Source: Brachybacterium avium (GTDB lineage Bacteria; Actinomycetota; Actinomycetes; Actinomycetales; Dermabacteraceae). Taken from it: 64,000 nucleotides of DNA. Location of the stretch: contig NZ_CP022316.1 in the NCBI RefSeq assembly GCF_002216795.1, positions 1,054,001-1,118,000 of the forward strand. The letters are read 5' to 3'. Each line of letters opens with the position of its first letter. The stretch's first letter is position 1. The notes under the pieces are model-generated. The model worked only from the letters and a program-made list of their open reading frames with translations. It was not told the DNA's origin and made no database searches. Shown here in pieces: positions 55,460-64,000 of the stretch. Both the position numbers and the translations under genes were made by a program.

Positions 55460-55754
55460 ATGGGTCAGCGGCAGGGATCGTCACGGGGCAGCGGCAGGGA
55501 TCGTGGGGCCGCGGCAGGGATCGTCAGGATCCGAACCACTTCCGCGCAGATCGTGGAACGGATCCTGACAATCCCCCGACCGGCCGCCGCACCGGGCCGT
55601 CGGACCGCGCCGCCGGACCCCCGACCCGGCCGCCGGACCGGACCCCCGACCGGGCCGCGATACCGCGCGACCGGTCCACCGGACCGGGCTGCGGGCCGGA
55701 CCTGCGGGGCCGGACCGGGCTGCGGGGCCGGACCTGCGGGGCCGGACCTGCGGC
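55460..55754. repeat. repeat-filled space between fhs and the mrp operon
   Basis: Three copies of GCGGCAGGGATCGT (55468-55481, 55491-55504, 55511-55524). Then an inverted repeat GTCAGGATCCG (55523-55533) / CGGATCCTGAC (55559-55569). Then a stretch of GGCCGGACCTGCGG/GGCCGGACCGGGCTGC units at about 55678-55754. No gene supported. The inverted repeat may terminate the convergent genes. Confidence 0.7.
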
Positions 55755-56345
55755 TCAGAGCCGGGAGCGGCGCTCGGCGACCTCCTCGGCCTCGCGCTCG
55801 GTCTCGTCCTCGAGGTCGATGTCGATGATGTCCTCGTCCTCGATCTCGGCGGCGCCGCCCTCGGGCTCCTCCCAGTTCGGATCGGTCAGCGGCTCCATCC
55901 GCACGGTGACCACGTTCTCCGGGAAGCGGTCCTGGCGGCCGTCGGCCATGCCCAGGTGGTCATCGCCCTCCTCGTCGAGGAAGCCGTCCTCGTCATCGTC
56001 GTCGTCCCCGGTGCCCGCCAGTCGGGGGCTGAGCTCGTCGATCGCGTAGTCGCCGCCGCGCACGAAGCCGCGACGGAAGGCGGCGCGCCCCACCATCACG
56101 CTGGCCACCGGCACCGTGAGCATCTGCGCGAGCAGGACCACCAGCAGGAAGGCCGCCAGGGACCAGGACCGCGCCGCCAGCGAGGCCCCGGCGAAGACCA
56201 GGATCAGGCCCAGCACCTGCGGCTTGGACGCGGCGTGGATGCGCATCAGCACGCCGTCGAAACGGTTCAGGCCGATGGACGCGACGACGCCCAGCAGGAG
56301 GCCGCCGCCGATCAGCACGACGGAGATGATCTCGATGATCGTCAT
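55755..56345 (-). CDS. mnhG: Mrp Na+/H+ antiporter subunit G with acidic extension
   Basis: 196 residues from ATG 56345 (MTIIEIISVV), with three membrane helices in the first ~95 residues matching MnhG/PhaG (LNRFDGVLMRIHAASKPQVLG). About 95 residues of highly acidic C-terminal extension follow (GDDDDDEDGF, EIEDEDIIDIDLEDE), which ordinary MnhG proteins lack. ATGA overlap with mnhF. Confidence 0.92.
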   Translation of the reverse strand: MTIIEIISVVLIGGGLLLGVVASIGLNRFDGVLMRIHAASKPQVLGLILVFAGASLAARSWSLAAFLLVVLLAQMLTVPVASVMVGRAAFRRGFVRGGDYAIDELSPRLAGTGDDDDDEDGFLDEEGDDHLGMADGRQDRFPENVVTVRMEPLTDPNWEEPEGGAAEIEDEDIIDIDLEDETEREAEEVAERRSRL

Positions 56346-56869
56346 CGCTCCCCCTCCGTCGGTTCCTCGGGCCACCGGGGCGGTCCCTCGATCCCGAAGC
56401 CGCTCGGGTCCGGCTCCCCGGGTCGTTCCGGATCCTCGGGCGGATCCGCCGCGCCCCAGAGATCCTCCTGCGGGGGCGGCGCCGAGTGGTCATCGGGCCC
56501 GTCCTCCGGGATCGGGCCCGTGGCCGGATCGGGGTGTATCGCCTCATGCGGGGCGGTCTCGGTGGCCGGTTCCGCGGCGTAGTGGCTCTGGATCCCCTGC
56601 CGGGAGTCCTCCCGGGCGACGAAGCGGGCGAAGGTGACGGTGCCGATGAAGGCCAGTCCCGTCAGGCCCAGCATCGCCGGGCCCGCCCAGGCCGTGCCGG
56701 TCTGTGCCACGTACAGCGCCATGCCCATCACCACCAGGGTGACCAGGGAGTCGCTCGCCAGCGCTCGGTCCAAGATGGTGGGGCCGACGATCATCCGGTA
56801 GACGACGCCCAGCGCGGCCGCGGCGAGGATGACGGCGAAGACCATCAGCACGAGCTCGAAGGTGCTCAT
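56342..56869 (-). CDS. mnhF: Mrp Na+/H+ antiporter subunit F with C-terminal extension
   Basis: 175 residues. The first ~90 match MnhF/PhaF, with three helices and VYRMIVGPTILDRALASDSL. A Pro/Glu/Asp-rich cytoplasmic extension of about 85 residues follows. Four-base ATGA overlaps on both sides tie it to mnhE and mnhG. Confidence 0.92.
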   Translation of the reverse strand: MSTFELVLMVFAVILAAAALGVVYRMIVGPTILDRALASDSLVTLVVMGMALYVAQTGTAWAGPAMLGLTGLAFIGTVTFARFVAREDSRQGIQSHYAAEPATETAPHEAIHPDPATGPIPEDGPDDHSAPPPQEDLWGAADPPEDPERPGEPDPSGFGIEGPPRWPEEPTEGER

Positions 56870-57405
56870 CGCAGACCCGCCTCCTCCAGGACCTCGCGCC
56901 GCCCGAAGGCCCACAGCAGCCGTTCCTCCTGCGCGCGCACGTCCGCGCGGGCCTTCTCCACGGCCTCGTGCGTGCCGGCGTTGAAGGTGTGCAGGAACAG
57001 CGTGCCGGTCGCGCGCTGGGCCTCCACCACCACGGATCCGGGGATCAGGGTGCACAGCACCCCGGTGAAGGTGAGGAAGAAGTCGGAGCGCGAGGCCATG
57101 GTCACCGCGATCACGGAGCTGGGCGGCTGCGGGCCGGGACGCAGCGCGAAGTACCCGACCTGGATGGCGGAGACCGCGCAGTCGGCGAGGAAGCGCAGCG
57201 CGAAGCGGGTGAAGCGCAGCGGCCGCAGGGTCAGCTCGTGACCGGTGGGCGGCATCGGGAACAGGACGAACACCCCCACGGCGACGACCAGCCCGCCGAG
57301 CACGTTCTTGAGATCGATCCCGTCCCACAGCAGGCACCACAGCGCCACCGAGAGGATCATCCACAGCCAGGAGCGGCGCAGGTCCCTGAGGCGTCGCACG
57401 ATCAT
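56866..57405 (-). CDS. mnhE: Mrp Na+/H+ antiporter subunit E
   Basis: 179 residues: two N-terminal helices (SWLWMILSVALWCLLW, LVVAVGVFVLFPM) and the conserved soluble tail LTFTGVLCTLIPGSVVVE and GTLFLHTFNAGTHEAVEKARA. Structural subunit of the Mrp complex. ATGA overlaps with mnhD and mnhF. Confidence 0.94.
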   Translation of the reverse strand: MIVRRLRDLRRSWLWMILSVALWCLLWDGIDLKNVLGGLVVAVGVFVLFPMPPTGHELTLRPLRFTRFALRFLADCAVSAIQVGYFALRPGPQPPSSVIAVTMASRSDFFLTFTGVLCTLIPGSVVVEAQRATGTLFLHTFNAGTHEAVEKARADVRAQEERLLWAFGRREVLEEAGLR

Positions 57406-58982
57406 TGCTCGACCTCCTGTCCCTCGCCGTCGAGCCGATGGCCCGCATCGTCGATCCGGTACTCCAGATCCTCGGCTGCCTCATCTCCCAGGACCGCGCT
57501 GACGTACGGGACCCGCTCCAGCACCGAGCTCGCCGCCGAGTCCGCGTAGGTCATCAGCGGGCCGGCCAGCACGGTCAGCGCCAAGGAGAACACGATCATC
57601 GCAGCGGTCGCCCCACCCATCATCCTCGGCAGCGGGACATCGCGGGCGATGATCTCCTCGCTCGGCTCCTGCCAGAAGGCGCGGTTCCAGATCTTCGCGA
57701 TCGCGTACAGGGTCAGCAGGCTGGTCAGGACGCTGATGCCGATGAGGATCCAGCCGGAGGTGCGGTCGTAGGAGATGCCGGCCTCGATCAGGCCCACCTT
57801 GCCGATGAAGCCGGAGAACGGCGGGATCCCGGCGAGGTTCATGGCCGGGATGAAGAACAGCACCGCGATCATGGGCGCGAGCTTCTGCAGCCCGCCGAGC
57901 TTGATCAGGTTGGTGGTGCCTCCGCGATGCTCGATCAGGCCGGCGGCCAGGAACAGCGTGGACTGCACGGTGATGTGGTGGGCGACATAGTAGATGGTCG
58001 CGGCCATGCCCATCTGGGTGGTCATCCCGATGCCGAACAGCATGTAGCCCATGTGGGAGACCAGGGTGAAGGACAGCACGCGCTTGAGGTCCGTCTGCGC
58101 GACCGCGCCGAAGATGCCGATGATCAGGCTCAGCGCCGCCGCCACCAGCAGCAGGGTCGAGGTCTGCGAGGCGGGGAACAGCAGGGTCTCCAAGCGCAGG
58201 ATCGCGTAGATGCCGACCTTGGTCAGCAGGCCCGCGAACACGGCGGTCACGGGGGCCGGCGCCGTCGGATAGGAGTCCGGCAGCCAGGCGCTCAGCGGGA
58301 AGATCGCCGCCTTGATCGCGAAGGCCACCAGCAGCATCAGCTCCAGGATCATCCGGGTGCCGGAGTCGAGCCCGTCCAGCCGCACGGCCATCTCCGCCAG
58401 GTTCACGGTGCCGACGGCGGAGTACACCGCGGCCACCGCGGCCAGGAAGATCACCGAGCTCAGCAACGAGACGATCACGTACGTGGTCGCGGCACGGACC
58501 CGGCTGGCGGAGCCGCCGAGGGTCAGCAGCACGTAGCTGGCCGCCAGCAGCACCTCGAAGCCGACATAGAGGTTGAACAGGTCCCCGGCGAGGAAGGCCA
58601 TCGACACCCCGGCCACCAGCGCGAGATAGGTGGGGTGGTAGATCGCCACCGGCGTCCGTTCGATGTTCTCGCTGACGGTCTGCGCGCTGGAGTACACCAG
58701 CACCGCAAGGGTGACGACGCTCGAGACCAGCAGCATCAGCGCCGTCAGCCGGTCGGCGACCAGCACGATGCCCAGCTGCGGGGTCCAGTTGCCGATCTGG
58801 AGGACCAGCACCCCGTGCTGGATGACGTGGTAGCCCAGCACGATGGCGACGGTGACGATCGCGAGCAGGGTGAGGATCGCGATCCAGAGCTGGATCCTGG
58901 CGTAGTGGCGCAGCAGCAGCGTGAAGGCCGCGCCACCCAGCGGCAGCATCACCGGCAGGGCGAGCAGGAGCTCGATGCTCAT
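57402..58982 (-). CDS. mnhD: Mrp Na+/H+ antiporter subunit D
   Basis: 526 residues, ~14 helices, homologous to complex I ND4/NuoM-type channel subunits. FEVLLAASYVLLTLGG carries the membrane Glu, AIKAAIFPLSAWLPDSYPTAPAPVTAVFAG the key Lys (shown here only in outline), and LKRVLSFTLVSHMGYML the second. It is a proton/cation pathway subunit. Overlaps mnhC and mnhE by 4 nt each. Confidence 0.95.
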   Translation of the reverse strand: MSIELLLALPVMLPLGGAAFTLLLRHYARIQLWIAILTLLAIVTVAIVLGYHVIQHGVLVLQIGNWTPQLGIVLVADRLTALMLLVSSVVTLAVLVYSSAQTVSENIERTPVAIYHPTYLALVAGVSMAFLAGDLFNLYVGFEVLLAASYVLLTLGGSASRVRAATTYVIVSLLSSVIFLAAVAAVYSAVGTVNLAEMAVRLDGLDSGTRMILELMLLVAFAIKAAIFPLSAWLPDSYPTAPAPVTAVFAGLLTKVGIYAILRLETLLFPASQTSTLLLVAAALSLIIGIFGAVAQTDLKRVLSFTLVSHMGYMLFGIGMTTQMGMAATIYYVAHHITVQSTLFLAAGLIEHRGGTTNLIKLGGLQKLAPMIAVLFFIPAMNLAGIPPFSGFIGKVGLIEAGISYDRTSGWILIGISVLTSLLTLYAIAKIWNRAFWQEPSEEIIARDVPLPRMMGGATAAMIVFSLALTVLAGPLMTYADSAASSVLERVPYVSAVLGDEAAEDLEYRIDDAGHRLDGEGQEVEQ

Positions 58983-59593
58983 CCCTCACCTCGCTCTTCG
59001 GGGTGCTGGTCGTCGGTCTCGGGGCGGCGGCGCCCGCCGCGCGGAGGCAGCGGCTCGTATCCCTCGTCGGCCTCCGTGGCATCCTGCGGGACGTCCTCGG
59101 CGCTGGTGAGGTCCGAGCCCAGCGGGTCCTCGTCCTCCCGCCGGAACATCCCCTGGGACTGGGCCAGCGCACCGCGCCGCGACTCCTCGGAGAGCGCCTG
59201 CGACCAGGGCAGGGGCTCGGCGTCCTCGGTCCGTCGGCGGCGCCGCCGCAGCACCCGGCGGTCCTCGACGTCGTCGGGGACCTCGTCGTGGCCGAAGAGC
59301 TGCCAGGCCCGATAGGCCAGAGCCACGCCGAATGCGGTGATGCCCAGCGAGATCACGATCGCGGTGAGCACCATCGCGAAGGGCAGCGGGTCGGTCATCT
59401 GCTCGGGCTCGGCGCTGCCCTCGAAGGGGGGCAGTCCGGGTTTGCCGGCCGCGATGATGAACAGCAGGTTCACGCCGTTGCCCAGCAGCACGAAGCCCAG
59501 CACGATCCGGGACAGGGTGCGCTCGAGCACGAGGTAGACGCCGCAGGCCACCAGCACCCCGGCGGTCAGCAGCAGGGCGAGGCTAACGGGCAT
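58979..59593 (-). CDS. mnhC: Mrp Na+/H+ antiporter subunit C with C-terminal extension
   Basis: 204 residues. The first ~115 are MnhC/NuoK-like: three helices, ERTLSRIVLGFVLLGNGVNLL, and PLPFAMVLTAIVISLGITAFGVAL. A further ~85 residues are charged and low-complexity (RRRRRRTEDAEPLPWSQ). Its ATG lies 11 bp inside the end of mnhA once that frame is restored. Confidence 0.93.
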   Translation of the reverse strand: MPVSLALLLTAGVLVACGVYLVLERTLSRIVLGFVLLGNGVNLLFIIAAGKPGLPPFEGSAEPEQMTDPLPFAMVLTAIVISLGITAFGVALAYRAWQLFGHDEVPDDVEDRRVLRRRRRRTEDAEPLPWSQALSEESRRGALAQSQGMFRREDEDPLGSDLTSAEDVPQDATEADEGYEPLPPRGGRRRPETDDQHPEERGEG

Positions 59594-62515
59594 CGGTCTC
59601 GGCCTCCTGCTGCTGGTCGATCTGCGAGCCGAGGGAGCGCAGGAAGTCGAGCATCACGCCGAGCACGACCAGGTAGACGCCGATGTCGAAGAGGAGGGCG
59701 CTGGGGAAGTGCAGCTCCCCAGCAGCGGCACCTGCACGACCGGGGTCGCGGTGGAGAAGACGCTGCCGCCCAGCAGCAGCGGCAGCACGCCGGACAGGAC
59801 CGCGATCGCCAATCCGGCACCGAGGACGAACCCGGCCTGCACGGGCGCCGCCTCGCTCAGCTCGTAGCGACCGCCGGCGATATAGCGCAGCGCCAGCGCG
59901 AGGCCGGCCACCAGGCCGCCCGAGAAGCCGCCGCCGGGCTGGTTGTGCCCGGCCATCAGCAGGTAGATCGAGAACATCATCATCATCGGGAAGGCGATGC
60001 GGGTGATGACCTCGAGGACCACCATGCGCCGCTCCGGCGCGAGGGTCAGCCCGGCCGACAGCCAGGTGCGCCAGCGGTTTCCGCCGGCGACGTCGTCGGG
60101 GCGGGCGTCGAAGTCCAGCGCGTTCTGCGGCAGCTCCGAGCCGACGCGGCGACGCCAGATGGAGGTCTTGGAATCCAGGTCGCGCACCCGGGCGATCGGA
60201 CGCTCACGACGGGTGACGAAGACCAGCGAGGCCACGCCCGTGGCCACCACCAGAAGCACGGCGATCTCGCCCATGGTGTCCCAGACACGGGCATCGACCA
60301 GCGTCACGTTGACGACGTTGTGGCCGCCGCCGATGGTGTACGCCTTCTCGATGAGTCCCGGCCCGAGCGCCGCGCGGTAGCGGGCATCCGCCGCGTACAG
60401 CGTCCCGCCGCACAGCACCACCGCGGTCGCGATCGCGATCCCCCACCGACCCCAGGCCCCGATCCGCAGCGGCCGACGGGAGAAGTGCAGCGGCAGGCGC
60501 CGCATCACCAGCACCAGCACCACCGTCATCGCGGTCTCCACCAGCACCTGGGTGATGGCGACGTCCGGAGCGCCGGCGATCAGGAACAGCAGCGCCACGC
60601 AGTAGCCGGTGACGGTGATGAGGAAGACCGCACGCAGCCGCCGACGGGAGCGGGCGGCGCCGAGCGCGGCCAGCGCCGCCACCGGCAGCACGATCAGCTC
60701 GATCGGATGCTGGAAGAGCACCAGGTTCTGCGGCGGCGAGGTCTGGGTCAGCGCCACCGGGGTGACCAGCGCGATCAGCACCACCAGCATCGTGCCCAGG
60801 GTGTACGGCAGGGAGCCCCGCTGGAACAGCGTGGTCGCCACGATCGACAGGGCGTCGGTCCCGCGCAGGATCCGGCGGAAGCCGCGCTCGGCGTCGAAGG
60901 CCTCGAGGAGGCGGCCGTTCGCCCAAGACTGCGGGGAGAGCTTCTTCTGCAGCCTCGCGACGGGGCGCGCGAGCGTGCTCGTCACGATGCCGAGCCCGAG
61001 GGTGACCCCGGTGGCCAGCAGCGGGATCCCGAGATGCGGGATCACGGCGAGATGCACCTCGGCCTCGCTCGCCGGCAGCATCGAGGAGTAGGCGCGCAGG
61101 GTCCGCTCCAGCGGCCCGGCGGCCAGGACCAGGGCGACCGAGAACAGCGCCACCGCCGCTGGAGGCAGCCAGTAGAGCACCGCGATCCGGGCCGGCTGGA
61201 CCCGCGGTGCTCCCGGGGCGGGGCCGACGGCGCCGTGGACGAACCGCCAGGAGTAGGCGACGGTGAGGATCGAGCCCGCGATCAGGGCGAGCAGCAGCAG
61301 TCGCTGCCATCCTCCGGCAGTCCACAGCGCGGTGTAGATCGCTTCCTTGGCGACGAAGCCGTACAGCGGGGGGACCGCCGCCATCGAGGCCGCCGAGAGG
61401 ATGCCGATCACAGCGACGATCGGCGCAGCCCGTCCCACTCCGGACAGCACTCGCAGGTCACGGGTGCCGAACTTCTTGTCGATGATGCCGACGACCATGA
61501 ACAGGGGTGCCTTGAACACCGCATGCGCGATCAGCATCGCCAGGGCCACCATCACCGCGTCGTGCGTGGCCACCGCCGCCACGGCGGTGAGGAAGCCCAG
61601 CTGGGAGACGGTGCCATAGGCCAGCAGCAGCTTGATGTCCGTCTGTCGCAGGGCGCGCCAGCCGCCCACCAGCATGGTCGCCGCCCCGACGGCCGCCAGG
61701 ACGATCGTGACCGCCTCGAGGTGGGTCAGCGCAGGAGCGAGGCGCAGGATCAGGTAGACACCGGCCTTCACCATCGCCGCGGCGTGCAGATAGGCGGAGA
61801 CCGGGGTGGGGGCCGCCATCGCCCCGGGGAGCCAGAAATGGGTCGGCACCAGGGCGGACTTGCTCGTCGCCCCCACCAGGATCAGCGCCATCGCCGTGAT
61901 CAGGTACGGCCCCGCCTGCTCCCACATCGGATCCGCGACGATCACCGAGAGCCGCATCGATCCCGCCGGCACGGCGACCATCAGCAGACCCACCAGCATC
62001 GCCAGGCCACCCGCAGTGGTGGAGATCAGGGCGTTCAGCGCCGCACGGCGGGAGGCCTGCCGGTCCTGGTAGTGGCCCACCAGGAGGTAGGAGAAGATGG
62101 TGGTGAGCTCCCAGAACGTGTAGAGCATCATCACGTCGTCGGCCAGCACCAGGCCCACCATCGTCCCGGCGAAGGCCGTCAGCAGCCCTGCGAACCGGCC
62201 CAGCCCGGGCTCGGTGTCCTTGAAGTACCTCGCGCAGTACGCCAGCACGACGGCCCCGATGCCGGTGGCGATCAGCGCCAGCACCCAGCTCAGCGTGTCC
62301 AGGCGGAACGCCAGGTCGATGCCGAAGGCGGGGATCCAGCTGACGGAGATCTCGCGCGGCGACCCGGCGAGCGCCTGCGGATCCAGGGTCGCCAGCCAGA
62401 GGGCCGAGGCGCCGGGCACCAGCGCCAGCGGGTAGAAGGCGTTGCGGCCGAACCTCCGCACCAGGAGGGGTCCCACGAGCGCCGCCACCACATGGGCGAG
62501 CAGCATCGTGAGCAC
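59583..62515 (-). pseudogene. mnhA: Mrp antiporter subunit A with fused B domain, one-base frameshift (probable sequence error)
   Basis: About 977 residues when one base is restored. GTG 62515 is chosen because GGAG lies six bases before it; ATG 62506 is the alternative. The A part has NuoL-like channel motifs (WELTTIFSYLLVG, KSALVPTHFWLPGAM, VPPLYGFVAKEAIY). The C-terminal MnhB domain follows (VLEVITRIAFPMMMMFSIYL, GHNQPGGGFSGG), a fusion usual in this operon type. The frame breaks near the end at CCCC 59717-59720. Reading on gives LGELHFPSALLFDIGVYLVV and a stop at 59583. Only the last ~45 residues are affected. Confidence 0.88.
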
Positions 62516-62657
62516 AGAGGTCTCCGTCCGGGCGGGAGGGAAAGGGCCGGTGTCATCGTACGGGAGGCGGGCTCGGCGATCCTGCAAAGAGGCGCAGGGA
62601 TCCCGGCGGATCCCGGACTCCCCCGCCCCTGGCCCCCATGCTCCGTAGAGTGTGCTC

Positions 62658-64000
62658 ATGCCCAGCCTCCCGGAGCCGGCAGCGAGCACCTCCGCTGCCC
62701 GTCCCACGCGCCCGCCCGTCATCCCCTTCGCCCTCTGGGACGGGGGGATGTCGGCTTTCAGCTCGGTGATCCTCACCTTCGTGTTCGCGACCTATGTCGC
62801 CAGCGCCGTCGCCTCCGAGGGTGCGGTCGGGGACGAGGCGATCAAGGCCGCGCAGGACCACGGCTCGCAGGTGCTCACCACCTGGCAGGCGATCGGCGCG
62901 GTGGCGATCGCCCTGCTGGCGCCGCTGCTGGGGAACCTCGCCGACCGCGGCGGTGCCCGCAACGCGCTGCTGCGGATCACCACCGTGGCCACCGTGGTCG
63001 TCATCGCGCTGATGCCCCTGGTGGCGCTGGATGCGGACTACCTGGTGCTCGGGGCGGTGCTGATCGCGCTGGCCGTCGTGTTCAGCGAGCTCGCCGGGGT
63101 GTTCGTGAACTCGGTGCTCCCGGAGATCTCCACCCCGGACAACCGCGGCCGGATCTCCGGCACCGCATGGGCGGTCGGCTACTGGGGCTCGATCGTCTGC
63201 CTGGCCATGGTGCTGGTGCTGTTCGTGATGCCCGGCACCGGGCTGCTCGGCATCACCGGGGAGTCCGGCTGGAACTACCGGGCGATCCCGCTGTTCGTGG
63301 CGCTGTGGATCCTGGTCGGGACGATGCCGCTGATGCTGAAGGCGCCCAAGCACGCCGCCACCGCTCCCGGGGAGCGCTGGACCCCCTGGCAGGGCTATGC
63401 GCTCATCGTGCGGCGCGTGATCCGGGCCTTCCGCGAGGAACCGATCATGCTGCAGTACCTGGTGGCCTCGGCGATCTACCGCGACGGGCTGGGGGCGGTC
63501 TTCTCCATCGCCGGGGTGCTGGCCGCCAACGCGTACGGCTTCTCCACCGTCCAGATCATCATCTTCGGCATCGCCGCGAATCTGGTCGCCGGGTTCGGGG
63601 TGTTCCTCGGCGGCAAGGTCGACGACCGCTTCGGCCCCCGCCTCGTGATCATCATCGGCTGCGCCGGGATCATCGTGCTCGGCCTGGTGGTGCTGCTGCT
63701 GGCCTCGACCCTGGTGTTCTGGATCGCCGGCCTGTCGATATGCCTGTTCGTCGGCCCCGTGCAGTCCGCCTCCCGCAACCTGCTCACCCGGCTCTCGGAG
63801 CCGGGCCGGGAGACCGAGAACTTCGGCCTCTACGCCACCACCGGGCGGGCGCTGGGCTTCCTGGGCACCGCGGCCTTCGCCGCGACCGTCGCGATCGCAG
63901 GTGACACCCGCACCGGGATCCTCGGGATCGTGCTGGTGATCGCGATCGGGCTGATCGCCTTCCTGCCGATCCGGCTCGGCACTGCCGGGAGGGCGTCGGT
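62658..64000 (+). CDS. MFS transporter, UMF1 family (3' end outside window)
   Basis: 447 residues are visible from ATG 62658 and the frame is still open at the window end. A short Pro/Ala-rich N-terminus precedes FALWDGGMSAFSSVILTFVFATY, typical of UMF1-type (Atg22-like) permeases. LLGNLADRGGARNALL is the helix 2-3 MFS loop, and SGTAWAVGYWGSIVCL and KVDDRFGPRLVIIIG follow. At least eleven helices are present. Substrate unknown. It is divergent from the mrp operon with 142 bp between starts. Confidence 0.9.
   Translation, partial: MPSLPEPAASTSAARPTRPPVIPFALWDGGMSAFSSVILTFVFATYVASAVASEGAVGDEAIKAAQDHGSQVLTTWQAIGAVAIALLAPLLGNLADRGGARNALLRITTVATVVVIALMPLVALDADYLVLGAVLIALAVVFSELAGVFVNSVLPEISTPDNRGRISGTAWAVGYWGSIVCLAMVLVLFVMPGTGLLGITGESGWNYRAIPLFVALWILVGTMPLMLKAPKHAATAPGERWTPWQGYALIVRRVIRAFREEPIMLQYLVASAIYRDGLGAVFSIAGVLAANAYGFSTVQIIIFGIAANLVAGFGVFLGGKVDDRFGPRLVIIIGCAGIIVLGLVVLLLASTLVFWIAGLSICLFVGPVQSASRNLLTRLSEPGRETENFGLYATTGRALGFLGTAAFAATVAIAGDTRTGILGIVLVIAIGLIAFLPIRLGTAGRAS

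Noticed and set aside
59003-63904. 1633-codon open frame antisense to the mrp operon
   Set aside because: It is the shadow of high-GC mnhC/mnhA codons on the other strand: extreme Gln/His/Arg/Gly content, no domain, and the real genes beneath have clear family motifs.

Overview
The window is 64 kb of high-GC actinobacterial chromosome. Class Ib ribonucleotide reductase, ectABC, a TetR-type biotin regulator with its actinobacterial operator, a six-cistron Mrp antiporter operon and a pSAM2-type integrated element together suggest a salt-tolerant member of Micrococcales. A Dermabacteraceae/Brachybacterium-like genome is my best guess, but the genus is inference. No rRNA or CRISPR array was seen.

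Layout. 1-4.7 kb: the end of a GntR/YtrA-type regulator with an ABC exporter pair, a MazG-like protein, a large membrane protein and a GNAT acetyltransferase. 4.7-9.8 kb: a tightly overlapping minus-strand operon, bioY - AMP-ligase - thiolase-like - bioM - bioN - CHY zinc-finger protein, divergent from a TetR regulator (BioQ-like). Three 13-bp palindromes with a 15-bp period lie between them. 9.84-24.81 kb: a ~15 kb integrative element in the 3' half of tRNA-Lys(TTT), bounded by a 50-bp direct repeat. It carries integrase, excisionase, RepSA-like HUH initiator, TraB-like FtsK translocase, a Pra-like activator and a KorSA-like GntR repressor. Its cargo is an HNH nuclease, a DUF262/HEPN pair, an NgoMIV-type restriction-modification pair, an HD hydrolase/metallophosphoesterase cluster and a DUF6308-GIY-YIG-like protein.

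25-29.4 kb: an alanine/sodium symporter and ectABC. 29.5-37.9 kb: small membrane and stress proteins, nrdF, a GntP permease and nrdHIE with paired NrdR boxes. 38.3-45.3 kb: an oxidoreductase, a PlsC-type acyltransferase, a universal stress protein, catalase with a Fur regulator, two SDR enzymes and tRNA-Thr. 45.3-51.5 kb: a secreted peptidase, an ABC exporter divergent from a two-component system, a 72-bp tandem repeat and a zincin. 51.9-55.5 kb: tRNA-Glu, -Asp and -Phe, a curcumin-reductase-like oxidoreductase and formate-THF ligase. 55.7-62.5 kb: the Mrp operon. The window ends inside an MFS gene.

Six otherwise ordinary chromosomal genes each read as one base short, always at a short G/C run. 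This looks like a consensus sequencing error rather than six pseudogenes. They are entered as pseudogenes with that caveat.
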